NCBI GenBank assembly: GCA_959347315.1 | Contig: OY365811.1 | Span: 31,691,711 to 31,755,710, forward strand | Source of the DNA: Bimastos eiseni | Taxonomy: Eukaryota > Annelida > Clitellata > Crassiclitellata > Lumbricidae | Length of the DNA stretch: 64,000 bases | Direction: 5' to 3' | Position numbers and translations under genes: made by a program | The notes under the pieces: generated by a model | The model's database searches: none | What the model was told of the DNA's origin: nothing | What the model saw: only the letters and a program-made list of their open reading frames with translations | Part shown: piece by piece, positions 62,424-64,000 of the stretch | How positions within the stretch are numbered: the stretch's first letter is position 1 | How the letters are laid out: each line of letters starts with the position of its first letter

Positions 62424-64000
62424 CTAATAACGATTCGAGCACCTCCTAAGTAGGCTATCTCTCAAAAGCGATTTGCAAGAGGGTCATAAAGTAGGTCGAA
62501 TATAAGGCAGAAGGAGGGTACATCGTATGTCCTTCTTTATAGTCCGGTGTCCTCTTTCCGGCAGACGAAGCTAAACACCTGGAAAATGTACCGCTTCTGG
62601 CATGTTTGTTATTTGGCTAATTGGACTATTGTCAAGCGTGAATGATTTGCGTTGACGGTATACCTTCATCAGTCCCCATTGCGTGTTAGCTCATGCGTTG
62701 ATATTTATGCCATAAAAATCTGGTCACACGAAGATGTCTCATCGTTGACTGAGACGGTGGATACAACCCAGATATTATGTAGATGCGAATCATTTAGCCG
62801 CATTCTATAAAATGACTAAAAAATGCGAACACGAGTGACTGAGTAGTGCTTCATATATGCTAAAAATAATGCGATGATGACGATGTTATTAGTGATCACA
62901 ATAGTGTAATGGTGTGATGAAATTATATCTGTTTTGGGGAAGTTATTCGTCTTAGTGAGAGCCAGAGGTCATTCAGTGCTGTCAATGTCCGCCATTTTGA
63001 AATGGGACAAGTTATGCGTTTTGCAGGTTAAGATAATTTGGGCTTCTAATACCAACGATTGTCATGGTAGCAATGGGTGGTAAAGATAATAACCGATTAA
63101 GGGGTGAGCGTTGCCCCGTCGTTCTTTTGATGTCCCTGTTCAATGCAGTCCCATCTGGACCTTGGGGAGGACACGCCAAATGATGTCATCTGTCAGCTGT
63201 TGACGGGAATTCGTTGGATGGTTTTACGCTTGTGCCTGGACCCACCACTGATGACTCTCTTAGCCTACTGTGCACCATTTTACTTACTGTTTTAACATTG
63301 TTGAACGTCTAACATCATGTAGGATAGCCCAGAGAGCGCCTCTGAGTAGATTTCTGTAAGAGGCGCTATGCCAGGTTCCATTGATTCATTCATTTATCTA
63401 CGGTAAAGTTTCGTAATAAGCGACCGTAGGCCTTTCTGTAACAAAAGCCACCTCTTCCCCACAGGGCAAGCGTGGGACCACAAAGGTCAAGACCCAGTCT
63501 GAGGCACTGCCACTCGAACCGATTCGCTATAGAGGGCGAGACCACACGACGCTATCGTCATTGCTGCCAACCAATCGGCCAAATGAGGGGCTAGCAGCTG
63601 AGCCCTGCCTGGCTACGTCAATCATACCGCACACTTAGCGGCGGATCTTTTTTTAAATTCCATTTCAATTCAATAAACTGTAGGCCTATTGATCTCCGTA
63701 CGTGTACACATATCATAAGCACACAATTCAGATGGTTACATGTTATGACGTTGACAGGAACACCCAAAGGAACGTAAGGTTCCGCTAACGAGGTCGTCCT
63801 AATTACCATGAAAATCAATCAATGTACATTACTTAACTACGCTGAAAGAATAACGCCTTCACATCCTATAGACAGTCACATTGTCATGATGTCAGTATTT
63901 AAGACCACGTGAAACATAGGAAACATAGTGTTCCGCTGTTACCAAAGTAGGCTACATTAATCGCAATGAAAAAGCAATAGTAAAACACAACTGTAAGCGC
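62424..64000. other. intergenic, no supported gene
   Basis: Apart from a LINE 3' tail at 63333-63370, nothing is recognised. Confidence 0.4.
63333..63370 (+). mobile_element. LINE 3' tail (family A)
   Basis: GAGCGCCTCTGAGTAG...AAGAGGCGCTATG matches the tails at 30903-30940 and, inverted, 37637-37672. It is followed by a TTGATTCATTCATTTA tail. Confidence 0.45.

Noticed and set aside
62113..62442. Poly-Cys/Tyr and poly-Leu frames on the minus strand
   Set aside because: They arise from the triplet microsatellite read in different registers.

Overview
This is eukaryotic, invertebrate-type genomic DNA. It contains one intron-rich host gene, abundant transposon remnants and many simple repeats. 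The host gene has about 27 coding exons in 20 kb, with GT..AG introns whose phases all agree. The style (triplet microsatellites, small inverted-repeat elements, a recurrent TAGGCCTA octamer) would fit a marine invertebrate, possibly a deuterostome such as an echinoderm or hemichordate. That is inference; the window holds no diagnostic taxon marker.

Layout. Bases 1-6856 hold no gene I can support. They contain a 263-bp MULE-like inverted-repeat element (15-277), a 278-bp hAT-like element (2846-3123), short duplications and microsatellites. Bases 6857-18026 hold two head-to-tail copies of one non-LTR retrotransposon (LINE), with an APE endonuclease, reverse transcriptase and RNase H in a 1265-residue ORF2. 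Copy 1 is 5'-truncated and copy 2 appears full length. Both lie in the same target sequence, and the target duplications show that copy 1 was inserted at the 5' edge of copy 2. Bases 18027-38700 are intergenic. They hold a diverged dispersed-repeat pair, a 1.1-kb foldback candidate, a small inverted-repeat element, a 486-bp hAT-like element, several CR1/L2-like LINE tails and a 20-bp-unit minisatellite.

Bases 38706/38722-59192 (+) encode a complete-looking ABC exporter of the ABCB1 (P-glycoprotein, multidrug resistance) type. It is arranged TMD1-NBD1-linker-TMD2-NBD2, about 1360 residues, ending at a TAG stop at 59190-59192. Every intron phase matches and the summed reading frame stays open, so I regard the model as strong from exon 2 onward. 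The first exon and start codon are less certain. Intron 13 carries a 230-bp MULE-like element with an 11-bp target duplication, and intron 24 carries a LINE remnant. Bases 59193-64000 are the 3' flank, with a possible poly(A) signal near 60127, a one-ended hAT-like sequence, a long triplet microsatellite and another LINE tail.

The LINE and the transporter show no functional link. The LINE machinery would act on its own RNA. The ABC protein would act alone in the plasma membrane as an ATP-driven exporter of hydrophobic compounds. The most interesting signals are the repeated use of one target by two LINE copies, their patchwork divergence, ORF2 with no usable AUG, and the overrepresented TAGGCCTA octamer.
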